Assembly: GCA_940337035.1 (NCBI GenBank)
Contig: CALNHX010003273.1
Location: forward strand, 62,001 to 126,000
DNA from: Agriotes lineatus
Taxonomy: Eukaryota; Arthropoda; Insecta; Coleoptera; Elateridae
Reading direction: 5' to 3'
DNA: 64,000 bases
Shown: piece by piece, positions 43,546 through 54,742 of the stretch
Layout of the letters: each line of letters opens with the position of its first letter
Numbering within the stretch: the first letter of the stretch is position 1
The notes under the pieces: model-generated
What the model saw: the letters and a program-made list of their open reading frames with translations, nothing else
What the model was told of the DNA's origin: nothing
The model's database searches: none
Translations under genes and position numbers: made by a program

Positions 43546-44313
43546 TTAGAGATGTAGTAGTAGAGATAAGTAGGTTCTGGATCAAAATGTCAAAGTTCAA
43601 AATGTTACCAGAGTAAAAATCATAAGTTTTTTAGGCTTCTATTAATCTCGTTTTTTGGGGGGGGGGGTATTTTTGCGGGGAGCATTTGGGGGGCGGATTT
43701 TTGTGAGAAGTATACTAACTATTATGTATTATTATTATTTTTATTTACTTCTAACACGAATAAACATTGCTACTTCCGAACCCTTTCCTTCCTCTACCGA
43801 ACTGAATAGTTAAAGGTTTGTCCAAAAAAATTACATTGTTTTCATAATACCTTCAATTAAATTTGATCTTAAAGTTTCTAAAAACTGATTTGCATATATT
43901 ACAATACGCAAAAGAAGATTCAATCAACATCTTGTAAACAAACTCTGCAAATAAGACTCGGAATAATTTAATAAAACCCTACAGTGCTACTCCTCAGTAG
44001 TTGAGTAAGACTGGTTCTGGCGCAAAATGTATTATTGCGCAGGGCAACTGCGCATGTTTTGGCTGATAAATTCAAATCTTGGAAACGTTACCTCTATCGG
44101 AACGTCGTCTGATCCAGTTTGCATCTCTTCCAACGACCACTTGCCGTTCAAATACCAGACGATGGCCTAGTCAGCCTAGTAGGATGTCTATTAAAGAAAA
44201 ACTCTTGCAACAATTGAACCACATACGGGAATTATATGTCTCAGCAGTCATGGAAGCGATTATCAAACCGAAGCGTCAAGAACAAGAAGAGGAGGTACAT
44301 AATAAAGGTAGTG
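43546..44313. other. Intergenic, nothing recognised
   Basis: Contains a run of nine or more G residues (about 43658) and a plus-strand frame (44079-44420) with MSIKEKLLQQLNHIRELYVS followed by acidic, lysine-rich sequence. No known domain. Confidence 0.4.
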
Positions 44314-44670
44314 TTAAAAATTTAAGTCAAGTTTTAATATTTCTTTTTCGCTGGCTCTCGCTAATAGTCCGGTATTATCGGTTTTTTCGTCGTAATATAG
44401 GGAAAGGTTGCCGAATGTGATTAATTCGTGCTTTATCTTGTCCAAAATGATTGATTTTAAATGTAGTAGCATTTCCCATTCGTTCGGTTTTAGTACTATC
44501 CTGTCACAGGAACATTCCTCATAAAGTGTGCATGTAAGTCGAATGATTACTTCACCGTCTCGCATAATTCCAATGTGAATTTCTTTTTGGCAAACATTGC
44601 GTTGTTTGGATTCGCAAAGAATGTAAACGGTGCGGCAATAGATTGATGCACAACTAAAGTCAAAGCCCAT
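44314..44670 (-). CDS. Unrecognised small ORF, 118 codons
   Basis: From ATG at 44670 (MGFDFSCASIYCRTVYILCE); the open frame extends 16 codons further upstream without a Met. It contains IHIGIMRDGEVIIRLTCTLY then VLKPNEWEMLLHLKSI, a strand-rich then helical pattern loosely reminiscent of a PC4-like fold (L-x2-EW-x2-L), but that is weak. A TATA-like TTTTTATACAAAATAAAAG lies on the minus strand at about 44850-44870. No neighbour suggests a role. It could be a real single-exon gene, an exon, or a mobile-element gene. Confidence 0.4.
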   Translation of the reverse strand: MGFDFSCASIYCRTVYILCESKQRNVCQKEIHIGIMRDGEVIIRLTCTLYEECSCDRIVLKPNEWEMLLHLKSIILDKIKHELITFGNLSLYYDEKTDNTGLLARASEKEILKLDLNF

Positions 44671-45540
44671 TCTTAATTTGATATATAAGCGTACTGCTAT
44701 TACTACTAATAAGTACACACGTCAATGCAACTCGGCGATCGAAGTGCAATTAAAACTTTACACAAAAACGAAACGAAATTCCATTAACTACCACCGCGCC
44801 GCCATTGATTAGCACTGACCCGGCCGAGGACTAACAGTGGAACTTTTATTTTGTATAAAAAGTGTTGTTCCTTACCCCTTTATGATGTTAACTAAACTTT
44901 GGCAAACGGGGTGTAAAAAATGATCGCTTGTTTCCATCAGGTGCGACATGTAGTAGCGGCGGCAAGCGGGGTGATGTTTCTATAAGTATATACCGGGACA
45001 TATTCCCTAATATTCAATTTTAAAAAATCTCAGATCAAAGCATTGCGAGTATTTGCTGTGCAACCAATTATACCACAAACCTGTCAAAAATAAAATGTTG
45101 ACTAGAAATGTTATTCAAGACGATTCAAGCAAAGTAAATTGATTTTTGTGAAATTTATCAGGTAACAGGAACAGGTAAGGAACACATAGAAAGAAATATT
45201 TAACCGTACATCACTTGTCTCGTATTTCTAAATTCATAGACACACCATTTGAAAATAAGTAGTATACCGTAGCCCTGTTTCTTGATATTGCTCGGGCTTT
45301 GGAATGAGTATGGATAGAAGGATTATTGTACAAGTTGATGAAAATAAACATGTCAGCATACTTGTTATCTAAAGTATGATCCAAAATTATTTTCATCTAG
45401 TATGGCTATGGAATACTTCCTAATTTATAAATGCAACTACGTTTATACTTAAATGTCAAATTTAACATATGTTTTTTAAGTGACTTATAGTTGCATTCAT
45501 AAATTAAGAACTGGATCATCAATTCAATCATCGCTATGTA
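44671..45540. other. Intergenic, nothing recognised
   Basis: Contains a possible promoter for the minus-strand ORF and a loose inverted repeat (CCTAATTTATAAATGCAACTA, about 45418, against its inverse at about 45490-45510). Confidence 0.4.
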
Positions 45541-45900
45541 TGCTTATGACACTGTTCTACTCTCTCAACTTACCGATATTTTTATATCTGCCCATCGGCG
45601 TCGTCTACAAGATTACACCGACATTTTGCTAAAGTGGTTTGATAAATGGTGCATAAGACTCAATACTAATAAATGCTTATGACACTGTTCTACTCTCTCA
45701 ACTTACCGATATTTGTATATCTGCCCATCGGCGTCGTCTACAAGATTACACCGACATTTTGCTAAAGTGGTTTGATAAATGGTGCATAAGACTCAATACT
45801 AATAAATGCGAAACCGAAATTTGTACTCTTCGAAGACCAATTTTACCCCCAAATATCACAATTGACAATCAACAAATTTATTAGAATCCAGCTGTTAACG
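45541..45900 (+). pseudogene. Jockey-like RT fragment carrying a 133-bp tandem duplication
   Basis: Translation gives AYDTVLLSQLTDIFISAHRR, LQDYTDILLKWFDKWCIRLN and TNKCETEICTLRRP, the YxDD-to-thumb region of a Jockey-group RT with YADD changed to YAYD. The block 45541-45673 is repeated at 45674-45806 almost without change. The period is not a multiple of three, so the copy shifts frame. Only this short piece remains. Confidence 0.78.
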
Positions 45901-47455
45901 CAGTGAAATACCTAGGAAAATTGACGTTTGGTTCCTTTGTTGGTTTTTAATGACTGCGGGAGGAAATATGCTATATTAGCTCCCATTGCCATAGGGAACT
46001 GGATGCAATGTGAATAATAACAATCCAACTAGCATTCTGCTTTTTTACATTGAAATATTGTTGAATTCAGCTGAATACAAGAGATATTATAGAATGTAAA
46101 AGTGTCAAAGAATCATATGTATACCTCTGGAATAAATTGTCATTCCTTCACTTGCTCGCTAACGCTCGAGCATTAAATTACATCCACTGGAAAGAATAAT
46201 ACACTTTCCTTCTTAGTAATACAAATAGCTATTTCTGAGATCGTGTCAAAATGACAACTGTTTGTACAGTCTGTCGTGTCAAAAACTAGGGTTTATGCCG
46301 TTTTAATTTTATCGTGCGAATTATGTTTTTATCGCACGTTACCATTGTACCATTGTTGACGTGCTATAAAAACGTAAGGCCAAACGACAATTTTTTTACA
46401 GTGTCGAATTGAAAAACTAAATTTTTTGCAGAATGCTAAACCGCCGTACGAAAAAATAGTATGTAACACACCTGTGAAAAGGCCGTTGGAAAACTTATGT
46501 GAAATGTGAATGGAACCCTTCTTAACGCGCATGCTCCATCTTTTACATGCGTTTTCCAATGTCATTCTTTCTACGCTCGTATTACAATATACTATCCTGG
46601 TTTAGGCCGGCAGGAACTTATATATGAACAGTAACGATACATTTTTGGATTTATTCCGATCGGATAAAAAATAGTATGTGTAACACGGAGGAAGAGTAAA
46701 TTGCTGGCCTCCTGTGGTTACTTGACTAATGTCTTCATCTAGATTTTCCACAGTCGACAGTCGATCTGGAATATCACTTTTTCTACTAGTTGCATCATAC
46801 ACTATTATGAAGTGCTGAAAGGAACGAGAAGTGAAAAGCAATTCATATGAAAATAACAGAACATTATCTCTCTTACTGTCTAGAATATTCCTGTTTAGGA
46901 TACACTGTACACCAAACAAATACGGTTTGCCACGCCCTATATTTTGAATAATCTAACCTGATTTCTCCGATTTCTCTACCTACTCGTATGTTTTAGACGC
47001 ATTGTACTTATACAAAGAACTTGCGCATCACTTACATTGAGTATCAAAGTAACTACAATTGATATAAATTCTTGCTACCATTATTAAAACACGTCAACAT
47101 TCAGTCTTCATTTAGGTCAGGTCAGATTAGTTGCCATTTCATGTACCCAAACGATTCTCATCTCAGTGTCTAAAATCATATCGGAAGTGGTATGATCTAC
47201 GATCAGTATAAACAACAACTTATGCTCTTGGTCGTAAACTACAGTTCAAGTTGATCGTTCATTGATGAAACGATCAGTAACAGCTAATTAAGTCATTGTC
47301 AACGCTAAAGAGGCTAAAGATGACCTATGTACCAGTATATCTATGTTTGTTTGTTGTAGTTATGTATGTGCGTGTACGTACAAACAAAAACAGTAAAGTC
47401 GTAAGATAAGCATCTATTGGCGTGTCAGATATCACCTTGAAATTACAGGTCCTCC
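45901..47455. other. Intergenic, nothing recognised
   Basis: Two minus-strand frames (46329-46565, 46602-46919) have no recognised domain. The string AAAAAATAGTATGTGTAACA (with small variation) occurs near 46450 and 46668, hinting at decayed repeats. Confidence 0.4.
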
Positions 47456-47456
47456 T

Positions 47457-47475
47457 GTTCTTCTTCTTCTTCTAC
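47457..47475. repeat. (TTC)n tract
   Basis: Lies at the 3' side (minus strand) of the retrotransposon relic at 47518-49672 and may be its tail. Confidence 0.6.
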
Positions 47476-47517
47476 TTGTATATAAGCTTACAGCTTGTTT
47501 TATCCCAAATTATCCTT

Positions 47518-49672
47518 TCATCTTTTCGTTGGTCTGTCTGGACTACGCCTTCCTCGTGGAACATTATCTCTGACCACCTTTACTTGTCTAGTGTCTTCCA
47601 TCCTCGATATGTGTTGGTCCCATTCTGCCCTACGGTTTTTCACCCAGTCTCCTATTTTTTGTATCTTACATTGGTCCCTTATGTCCTCACTTCTTCTCTG
47701 GTATCTTAAGGTGTTCCCAGTGATCCTTCGTAAAATTTTCATTTCTGCTGTTTCTAATGTTTGTTGGGTCTTTACTGTATCTGTGCGGGTCTCTGCTGCA
47801 TATGTAAGTACAGGTCTTATAACTGATTTGTAAATTCGGGTTTTTGTTTCCACATTTAAGTATTTATTTCTCCATATGCAGTCGTTCAAGCACCCCGATA
47901 TTTTTAAAGCTTTGTTAGTTTGTTTTTGTACCTCCTCATACAGCATTTTTGCGCTAGTTATTTCAATTCCCAAATCGTTGAAGCTGCTCACTTGCTCAAT
48001 GACTTGTCCTTGTAACTCAAGTTTACATCTTTACTAACTGTAAGACATTTAGTTTTGGAAATAGCGACTTTTAGGTTATATTTACTACAGCTTTGCGAGA
48101 AGCGGAACAGAAGTCTTTGTAATTTATCTTCGTTATCTGCGACTATTGCCGCGTCGTCTGCGTAGCAAATCATCTTAATGTGATTATTTGTCAATTTGTA
48201 ACCTTGTAAAGGTGTTAGATCTGTAATTATTTTATTCATGATCAAATTGAATAATAAAGGACTGAGCGAGTCTCCTTGGCGGATACCCTTGGTTATAGGA
48301 ATTTCTGCGGTTAATTTACCATTCACCTTAATTTTACTAGTATTATTTTCATATATGTGCTTGATTAATGCAACTAAGTTTTGTGGAACATTATTCTCCT
48401 CTAGTATTTGTATTATGTGATGTAGTTGTATATTATCAAATGTTTTTTCTACGTCGACAAAGCAAAAATAAGCTGGTCTGTTACATTCAAATGCTTTTTC
48501 AGCTATTTGTCTAATAATAAATATAGCGTCGTTGCATGATCGACCAGTTCTAAACCCGCTTTGTTCATCTCTTATTTCTATAATTTCTGTAAGCTTCTGT
48601 GTTATAATTTTTGTTGTTAGCTTTAAGGTGGTATCGAGTAAATTAATCCCTCGATAATTTTTAGGGACCTGTTTTTGTCCTTTTTTAAAGATCGGTATTA
48701 TTACACCTTTTTCCACTGGGTTGGTATTCTCGAAATTTCGAATATTCGTTTTATTAATTTTATCATTTCAAACATTAAACTTTCTCCGCCATATTTCAGC
48801 ATCTCGTTAGTAATGTTATTTTCACCTGGAGATTTCCTATTATTTTAATTTCTGCAGTGTTTCCCTTATATCATCATCATTTTATTCTAATCGGATTTGT
48901 ACTTCATCTTCTAATATATTTGCTGCTTGATTTTGTAAATTTGTTGTGTATAGATTTCCAAAATATTCTAGCCATATTTCTTCATTGCGTTCTAAGTTTT
49001 TGGAGTATTTTTCCCAGTAACTTTCTTTGATTTGTCTAATATTGTCGTTAACCCTGTTTCTTACTGTTTTGTACATTTCGTGTGAACGGTGGGCATCGAC
49101 TTATATTTCATATAAGCTTTTCTTTTTTCTTTCGCCAATTCTTCAACATCTGCGGAGAACCATAGTGTCTTATTTATAATCGCTTTATTCTTGTTAACCT
49201 TTTTTGTACCCAATGCTTCTTTGGCTGCGGCTAATATATTTGTTTCTATTTTTTTCCAGGCTTCGTCAATGTTATCTGCGTCGTGTATTGCATTTTGAAA
49301 GATTTGTTGTTTTAGCCGTGTTTGATATAGGTTTCTTATACTTTGATCTTCTAGTAGCTCTATCTTCAACTTATCCTCATACACTGGTGTGATATTTTTT
49401 GTTTTCTGCATTGTTAGTCGTATTTTGCCCAACAGTAACCTGTGATCACTTTCAATTTCAGCCGAATTTAACGTTCGGACATCCAGTACCTGGGAGGGAT
49501 GAATGTGCTCATTTGATATTATGTAATCAATGATCGATTTGTTTCCCCTATTGTTACTCCACGTGTATTTGTACTGTATTTTATGATTAAAATAAGTATT
49601 ACTTATTCTCAGGTTATTATCTGCGCAGAACGGTGTTAGCAAGTTTCCATGGTCCTCCTGTCTGTGCGGCAT
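47518..49672 (-). pseudogene. Non-LTR retrotransposon relic (endonuclease end + reverse transcriptase), 5'-truncated
   Basis: Minus-strand order: C-terminal endonuclease (NTYFNHKIQYKYTWSNNRG, SIIDYIISNEHIHPSQ, ESDHRLLLGKI; 49061-49672), a linker, reverse transcriptase (47988-48716: NYRGINLLDTTLKLTTKI, ACYFCFVDVEKTFD-like, GIRQGDSLSPLLFN and intact catalytic ICYADDAAIVADN), then a thumb and tail (47518-47991: LKISGCLNDCIW, RPVLTYAAETR, MKILRRITG). The RT frame is long and unbroken but separated from the rest by shifts. It resembles RTE/CR1-like insect elements; the exact clade is uncertain. The 5' end of the endonuclease is missing, so it is dead. Confidence 0.85.
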
Positions 49673-50348
49673 TTCCAGAAACGGTACGAAAGGAAATTGT
49701 GTGTCTTTTCGGCAACAATATTAAGGTAATTACCATTGCCTACAGTAAGTCGAATTTGCAAATTTAGTGGGCCATGTTCTCGCTAGTTTGTTATGTGTAC
49801 ATAAATCTGGTTATAGTTTAATCGAATAATTAGAACAATATGATCTTCATTATAGTTTTACGATTTATAATTGACGTCAGTAATTATTTTCATAAATCGT
49901 CAGAACCAGTTTAGTTCTGCTTGCTTAACCTTAATATTAGCTTCCATTTTCTGAACAAACAGTTTTCTGTAAGAATGTTTTGCTAAGAAATATGTTAAGT
50001 AAATTTGCCGTTCAACAAGCACTAGGGATTTTGGGGCGGAAAATTTACGAGATATATTTCTTCTGAGCAAAACACTCTGACAGAAAATCATCAAAATTTA
50101 TTCAGGCTAGTTTACATGCACACGGGATGTTCGGAGTGATTATTTCCTGAATAAATGGATAAAATTCAGTTGGTGAACCACCTTTAACAATCATGTTAAA
50201 ATTATGTACAAGCGATTAAATTTTGACACATATTTAACCGCGGTTAAATTTTGACGTTTGAATTTTTGTCATTATTAGACTGACAGAAACCATAGTGATT
50301 ACGCATTATTATGGATATGAAGGAAATAATCCTTTATCTAATAGACTT
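49673..50348. other. Intergenic, nothing recognised
   Basis: AT-rich with no domain-bearing frame. An inverted repeat AACCGCGGTTAAATTTTGA lies at about 50236. Confidence 0.45.
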
Positions 50349-50389
50349 GTCTGTCCGGGACGCTGTTTTGTCTGTCCGGGACGCTGTTT
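50349..50389 (+). repeat. Two 21-bp units with CTGTCCGGGACGCTG
   Basis: TGTCTGTCCGGGACGCTGTTT twice in tandem. A related pair stands at 53603-53637. Confidence 0.8.
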
Positions 50390-50449
50390 CAGCAGCCAAA
50401 CCGTAAGAGATAGAGAAAAAAGTTATTAAAGTTAGGGTGGTATTTAACA

Positions 50450-50815
50450 GTCTACCAAATTTACCCAACCTTTTCGTACAAAAAAAATACTTTCTTTTCC
50501 CAAAAATACTAAATGCTCACCAAAATTAAGAAAATACATAATCTTAGAGCGACAACCAAAAATTGACATCATGCTAGTCTCTTATATTATTTGTTCCCAA
50601 AAATAACTTTCGTTGGCTAAAAATGCTAAATGTTCACCAAATTTTATTCCGCATTTAATTCTAACATGATACCCAGATATTTAATTTTCGTCAGCGTCTT
50701 ATATTATGTAGCATTTAAAAAACAGTATTTCTTTGGCAAAAATACACAATGTTTACTATATTTTATACCACATTCAATTTCAAAAGTATACCCAGATTTA
50801 TATTTCTTGCTGGCC
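50450..50815. repeat. Diverged tandem repeat, ~118-bp period, about three units
   Basis: Recurring modules include CTTATATTAT (50581, about 50698), AAAATAC/GCTAAATG-TCACCAA (about 50503, 50620, 50740) and ATACCCAGAT (about 50669, 50787). Confidence 0.6.
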
Positions 50816-50936
50816 TAAATATCACTTATAAGAAAAATCTATCGTGTTTTATTAGGTCTTGTTTATTAATGGGGACATAGAACTAAGTCTGAAAAATTCT
50901 TAGAAATAAATCAATATCTTTATATACACTACTCAA

Positions 50937-52482
50937 AAGAAAAAAGTAGTCAAGTATTCAAAGTGGCGTAAATTTAATACGAGTTTAGGAATTTTGTTGA
51001 AACTTGGTATATGTGAACACGTGTCCTTTATCTTTAATAATTTCCACATAATACAAAAATATCATCAAGTGTGCTTATGTCAAATAAGTTAGATAAATTA
51101 AGTAACAAAAAACAAAGTAGGGTGGACATTATTACATGCATATATGCTAGTATACTGGTTAAAACTGCTTCTTAACATTATGGGTGAACACATTCAAGAT
51201 GTACCACAAATAAGAAGGCAACTAACGCCAATACAGGTTATGCGAGTGGTAACTTTGCCGCAAGAAGGGCGATCTCAACGGTACGTGGCTCAACAATTGG
51301 GAATTGTACAGGGAACTGTATGGAAGCTCTGGAGACGTTACAGGGAGACCGGGCTTGTTACTAGACGTCCTGGTAGTGGTCGAAACCGAAAAACTACTGT
51401 AGGTGAGGACCGTTTTCTTCGTTTGCAAGCCCTACGCAGTCGTACAGCTACAGCACGAGACCTTCAAGCAGACGTTCGACAAGCTACTGGGTGCATAATT
51501 AGTGACCAAACTGTTAGAAATAGACGGCATGAAGTTAATCTAAGGTCCAGAAGACCCGTTAAAGTGCCCAAATTGTCCAAAAATCATCGTAGAATGAGAG
51601 TGCAATTCGGCCGAGAACACCTAAACTGGCAACTGAGACACTGGCGACGTGTCATGTTTACAGATGAGTCCAGGTTCCTTCTATCAGGTAATGATAGACG
51701 TTTACGTGTATGGAGAAGACCAGGAGAACGTTACCTTCCCAATACAATGCATGAAACTATTCCTTTTGCTGGAGGATCGATAATGGTATGGGGCGGCATC
51801 AAATTAGATACCCGTACTGAGCTTGTCATTGTTCGAAATGGTGCTCTGAATGCACAACGATACATAAATGAAATCCTAGATGTACATGTTCGTCCGTATG
51901 CCCAAAATATTGGTCGGGAATTCGTGTACATGCATGATGATGCTAGGCCACACGTCGTAAACATAGTGATTAATTATCTTCAAGATCAAGACATTCAAAC
52001 AATGAACTGGCCATCATGTAGTCCGGACATGAATCCCATAGAGCACATGTGGGATATGCTGGGAAGAGCTGTTCACACTCGTCCAAACCCCCCACAAACC
52101 CTTCCTCAGTTGGAACAAGCTCTGATTGAAGAATGACAGCGCATCCCACAGGATGTGATTCGTAGGCTAATTCGAAGCATGCCAAGACGCTGTCAAGCAG
52201 TAATTCGAGCAAGAGGAGGCAATACTTCGTATTGAATTTATTGTCATCATAATTAATGAAGTAAAACTGACTCGTAAATTTCCTAGATTACTTTAGTTTT
52301 TGTTGCTCATAAATTTGAAGCTATACAGAAATTACAAATTTAATTAATTTTTTTTTTAAACATGTAGCATTATCCAAATAAACAATTTATCTACATATAT
52401 TCCAAGTTTCAACAAGATTCCTAAACTCTCAATAAATTTACGCCGCTTTGAATACGTGACTACTTTTTTCTTTTGAGGAGTG
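50937..52482 (+). mobile_element. Tc1 transposon, nearly complete
   Basis: TA TSD at 50935-50936 and 52483-52484. TIRs begin CACTACTCAAAAGAAAAAAG and match over about 50 bases (the right end has CACTCCTC), and a second inverted match lies further in (TTTAGGAATTTTGTTGAAAC). At 1546 bp this is the normal length for Tc1. It sits at the edge of a 3'-tail-like repeat (52487-52980). Confidence 0.95.
51180..52136 (+). CDS. Tc1 transposase (DD34E), ended early by a TGA
   Basis: The start is the Met of MGEHIQDVPQIRRQL; an upstream in-frame stretch is probably untranslated. Two helix-turn-helix units (SQRYVAQQLGIVQGTVWKLW; TARDLQADVRQATGCIISDQ) are joined by the hinge RRPGSGRNRKT. The catalytic triad is in MFTDESRF, MHDDARPH and NPIEHMW, with 34 residues between the second Asp and the Glu. 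The frame stops at TGA 52134-52136 after LIEE, then resumes in frame (QRIPQDVIRRLIRSMPRRCQ) to a stop at 52233-52235. A TGG-to-TGA change is the simplest reading, since relatives have Trp-Gln there. Otherwise full length. Confidence 0.93.
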   Translation: MGEHIQDVPQIRRQLTPIQVMRVVTLPQEGRSQRYVAQQLGIVQGTVWKLWRRYRETGLVTRRPGSGRNRKTTVGEDRFLRLQALRSRTATARDLQADVRQATGCIISDQTVRNRRHEVNLRSRRPVKVPKLSKNHRRMRVQFGREHLNWQLRHWRRVMFTDESRFLLSGNDRRLRVWRRPGERYLPNTMHETIPFAGGSIMVWGGIKLDTRTELVIVRNGALNAQRYINEILDVHVRPYAQNIGREFVYMHDDARPHVVNIVINYLQDQDIQTMNWPSCSPDMNPIEHMWDMLGRAVHTRPNPPQTLPQLEQALIEE

Positions 52483-52486
52483 TATA

Positions 52487-52980
52487 TAATGCTTCTGTAC
52501 GTCTGTATGTAACTGAACTCCTCCTAACCGGCTGGACCGATTTTGATGATTTTTGTGTTTAAGTGGGTCCCTGGATGGTTTAGATTTACAATTGGACCCG
52601 GTAAGTGGCGCTGCAATCGGGTTCTAGGCAATTTATAAAAAATTGACGAAATTTCTTTTTTAATTTTTTAAAGATTTCTCGCATATCAAAACATATAACC
52701 CCAAAATTTCACCAAACCCCAATATTTTTTAAAATTAAAAAAATCGAAAATTCGAATATCGAAAAAACGTTTGCTGAACTCGCTAATAGCAGGCAGCGGG
52801 CAGAACAACGTCTGTCGGGTCCACCAAAATTTCACGCCCGCCCCCCACCACCCCCCAATATTTTTTAAAATAAAAAAAATCGAAAATTCGAATATCGAAA
52901 ATTCGAATATCGAAAAAACGTTTGCTGAACCCACTGATAGCAGGCAGCGGGCAGGACAACGTCTGTCGGGTCCGCTAGTA
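52487..52980 (+). repeat. 3'-tail-like repeat, copy 3 (inverted relative to copies 1 and 2)
   Basis: Reads AACTCCTCCTAACCGGCTGG to CAGACGTTGTCC-type sequence, ending GTCGGGTCCGCTAGTATATA. The last ~105-120 bases are duplicated in tandem (52719-52822, 52854-52974). Confidence 0.7.
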
Positions 52981-53602
52981 TATATATAAAAATCTAACAC
53001 AAATTTCACAAAACAAAATTGAAAATTAAACTTATTTATGTTTTTTCATACGGCAATACACTGGTTACACTCACTGTAAAAGCTACCAAACACAGTGTGC
53101 GGCTGCAAGCTGAAGCCTGCAAGAAGTTTGTCTGGTTCTGGAAGCGACAAGGAGAGATGCTCGAGCTGATTTCATTTTTGGAGTAACAGAATAATTATTT
53201 GACGACCAAGTAGTTTTTTCGAGAAAGACTAAATATAAATGGATAGCGCGAATATTTATTATGTGCAGCACGGACGCGTAACTTGAGCGTTCTAAATTTG
53301 GTGAACATTTAGTAAAATTGATAGACATATGGAATTTAAAATGTAAGCAATGGTAAAACAATACGCAACATAGCTATTTTAGTGGTGCTGTTCTCATTTT
53401 CTGAAGTATAATAATTTGAGTTCCATTAAGATTTTTTGATGTTCATTAAATTTTTTGGTGGACAGCGCTAGGGATGTATGGTTTAATTTGGTGTACATTA
53501 TATTTGATCCCTTAAAGTTATATGTTTAGAATGGTCATGTCAGGTCAGGAACCGAATTTCAGTCACGTGACACTTCCAGTTTTCTAGAAATTACGTGATT
53601 TC
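52981..53602. other. Intergenic, nothing recognised
   Basis: No domain-bearing frames. Confidence 0.45.
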
Positions 53603-53637
53603 CGTCCGTCCGGGACGCTGGTCCGTCCGGGACGGTC
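53603..53637 (+). repeat. Two 17-bp units with GTCCGTCCGGGACG
   Basis: CGTCCGTCCGGGACGCTG followed by GTCCGTCCGGGACGGTC. The core matches the pair at 50349-50389. Confidence 0.75.
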
Positions 53638-53860
53638 TTTTTTGTTTTATTAAATGAGACATTTGTCTCACTGGTTGCTAGTCAGTTATAATATCACAAG
53701 AGCATCGAAAACAATCATTATTTTCGATTGCTCGAGTGGTATTCGTTACTATTATATAATGAATAGACCGATAATAATAAATTATTTTTTCTTCAAACGG
53801 CAGTAAAATATGGCATTATACTGCTGGATTGATGATGCTAAACTGTCACTTTATTGCCAA

Positions 53861-53906
53861 GCGGCAGATAAAGTTATTATCTGCCGCTGACAACTTTATC
53901 TGCCGC
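53861..53906. repeat. Short hairpin plus direct repeat, GCGGCAGATAA
   Basis: GCGGCAGATAA followed by its inverse TTATCTGCCGC, then a second TTTATCTGCCGC. Confidence 0.75.
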
Positions 53907-53987
53907 TGGCGAGATCAAGAAATTTTCTTCGAATTTTGTTCACAAAGTTGTACATAATTTGTTATAAAAACATTTGAAGAAAAAATA

Positions 53988-54119
53988 CTATATATGTTAT
54001 TCGGAGCAAAAGTATCTTTATGTGGCTCGGCTGTACTTATCTGCCTCGCAAGCTCGGCAGATAACCCATCCAGCCTCGCCACATAAAATATAACTTTTGC
54101 TCCTAAGAACATAATATAC
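53988..54119. repeat. Near-palindromic hairpin, ~130 bp
   Basis: Arms ATGTTATTCGGAGCAAAAG and CTTTTGCTCCTAAGAACAT, then TTTATGTGGC-CGGCTG / CAGCC-GCCACATAAA. The apex is ATCTGCCTCGCAAGCTCGGCAGAT. Confidence 0.75.
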
Positions 54120-54419
54120 TATTATTAGTATTATTTCTTACATTGGCACAGTTTATGTTGGTGGCACTGTAAGTCTATGTCAAATTCGAGGTTATCAGGT
54201 TAGGTTTTGCGTCAGTTTTACTTAGTTACAAGGTATAGATAAACGGATATACTCTTGACGACGTGGTATAATCACTTCGGATTTTTGGTGGGTCCAACAA
54301 AGCAACAATAATGGATAATAATTTAAATCTCATAGAGCCATGAAGTAATAACTGTCTCAACTGTCTTTCAATTACTATTGGCCAAATTTATGATGACTTG
54401 TATAATCCTAATTATAGAA

Positions 54420-54598
54420 ATCCTATTGTGGAACTCCCTGTGTAGTACAGTAGTTTTTTCGAATTCCATTTGACCTAATCGAGCGTTGCCTACAATAATG
54501 GTGGTATTCGGGTTTGCGTAGTGTTCCAACGTTATGTTTTCTGCTAGGCCTTTTTCTGTATAAGTTGCTTCTTTCAGTTTCATGTTATTCTGCTAATA
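54420..54598 (+). other. 5' exon-like sequence fused to the ZNF-B start
   Basis: Matches the proposed 5' untranslated exon of ZNF1 (21600-21782) but runs directly into ATG with only about six extra bases. The intron and acceptor seen at ZNF1 and ZNF-A are missing. Confidence 0.5.
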
Positions 54599-54742
54599 AT
54601 GGATGTGAAACATGAATTAATTGATGATAAAATGCCTAATGCAATGACCAGCATGTTACATGAACCACTATCAAAAGTCGATGAAAGTAAAGTAGTTGCA
54701 TATTTACCTGTTCAGCCCGCAACCATGGGAGATGGCATCGAC

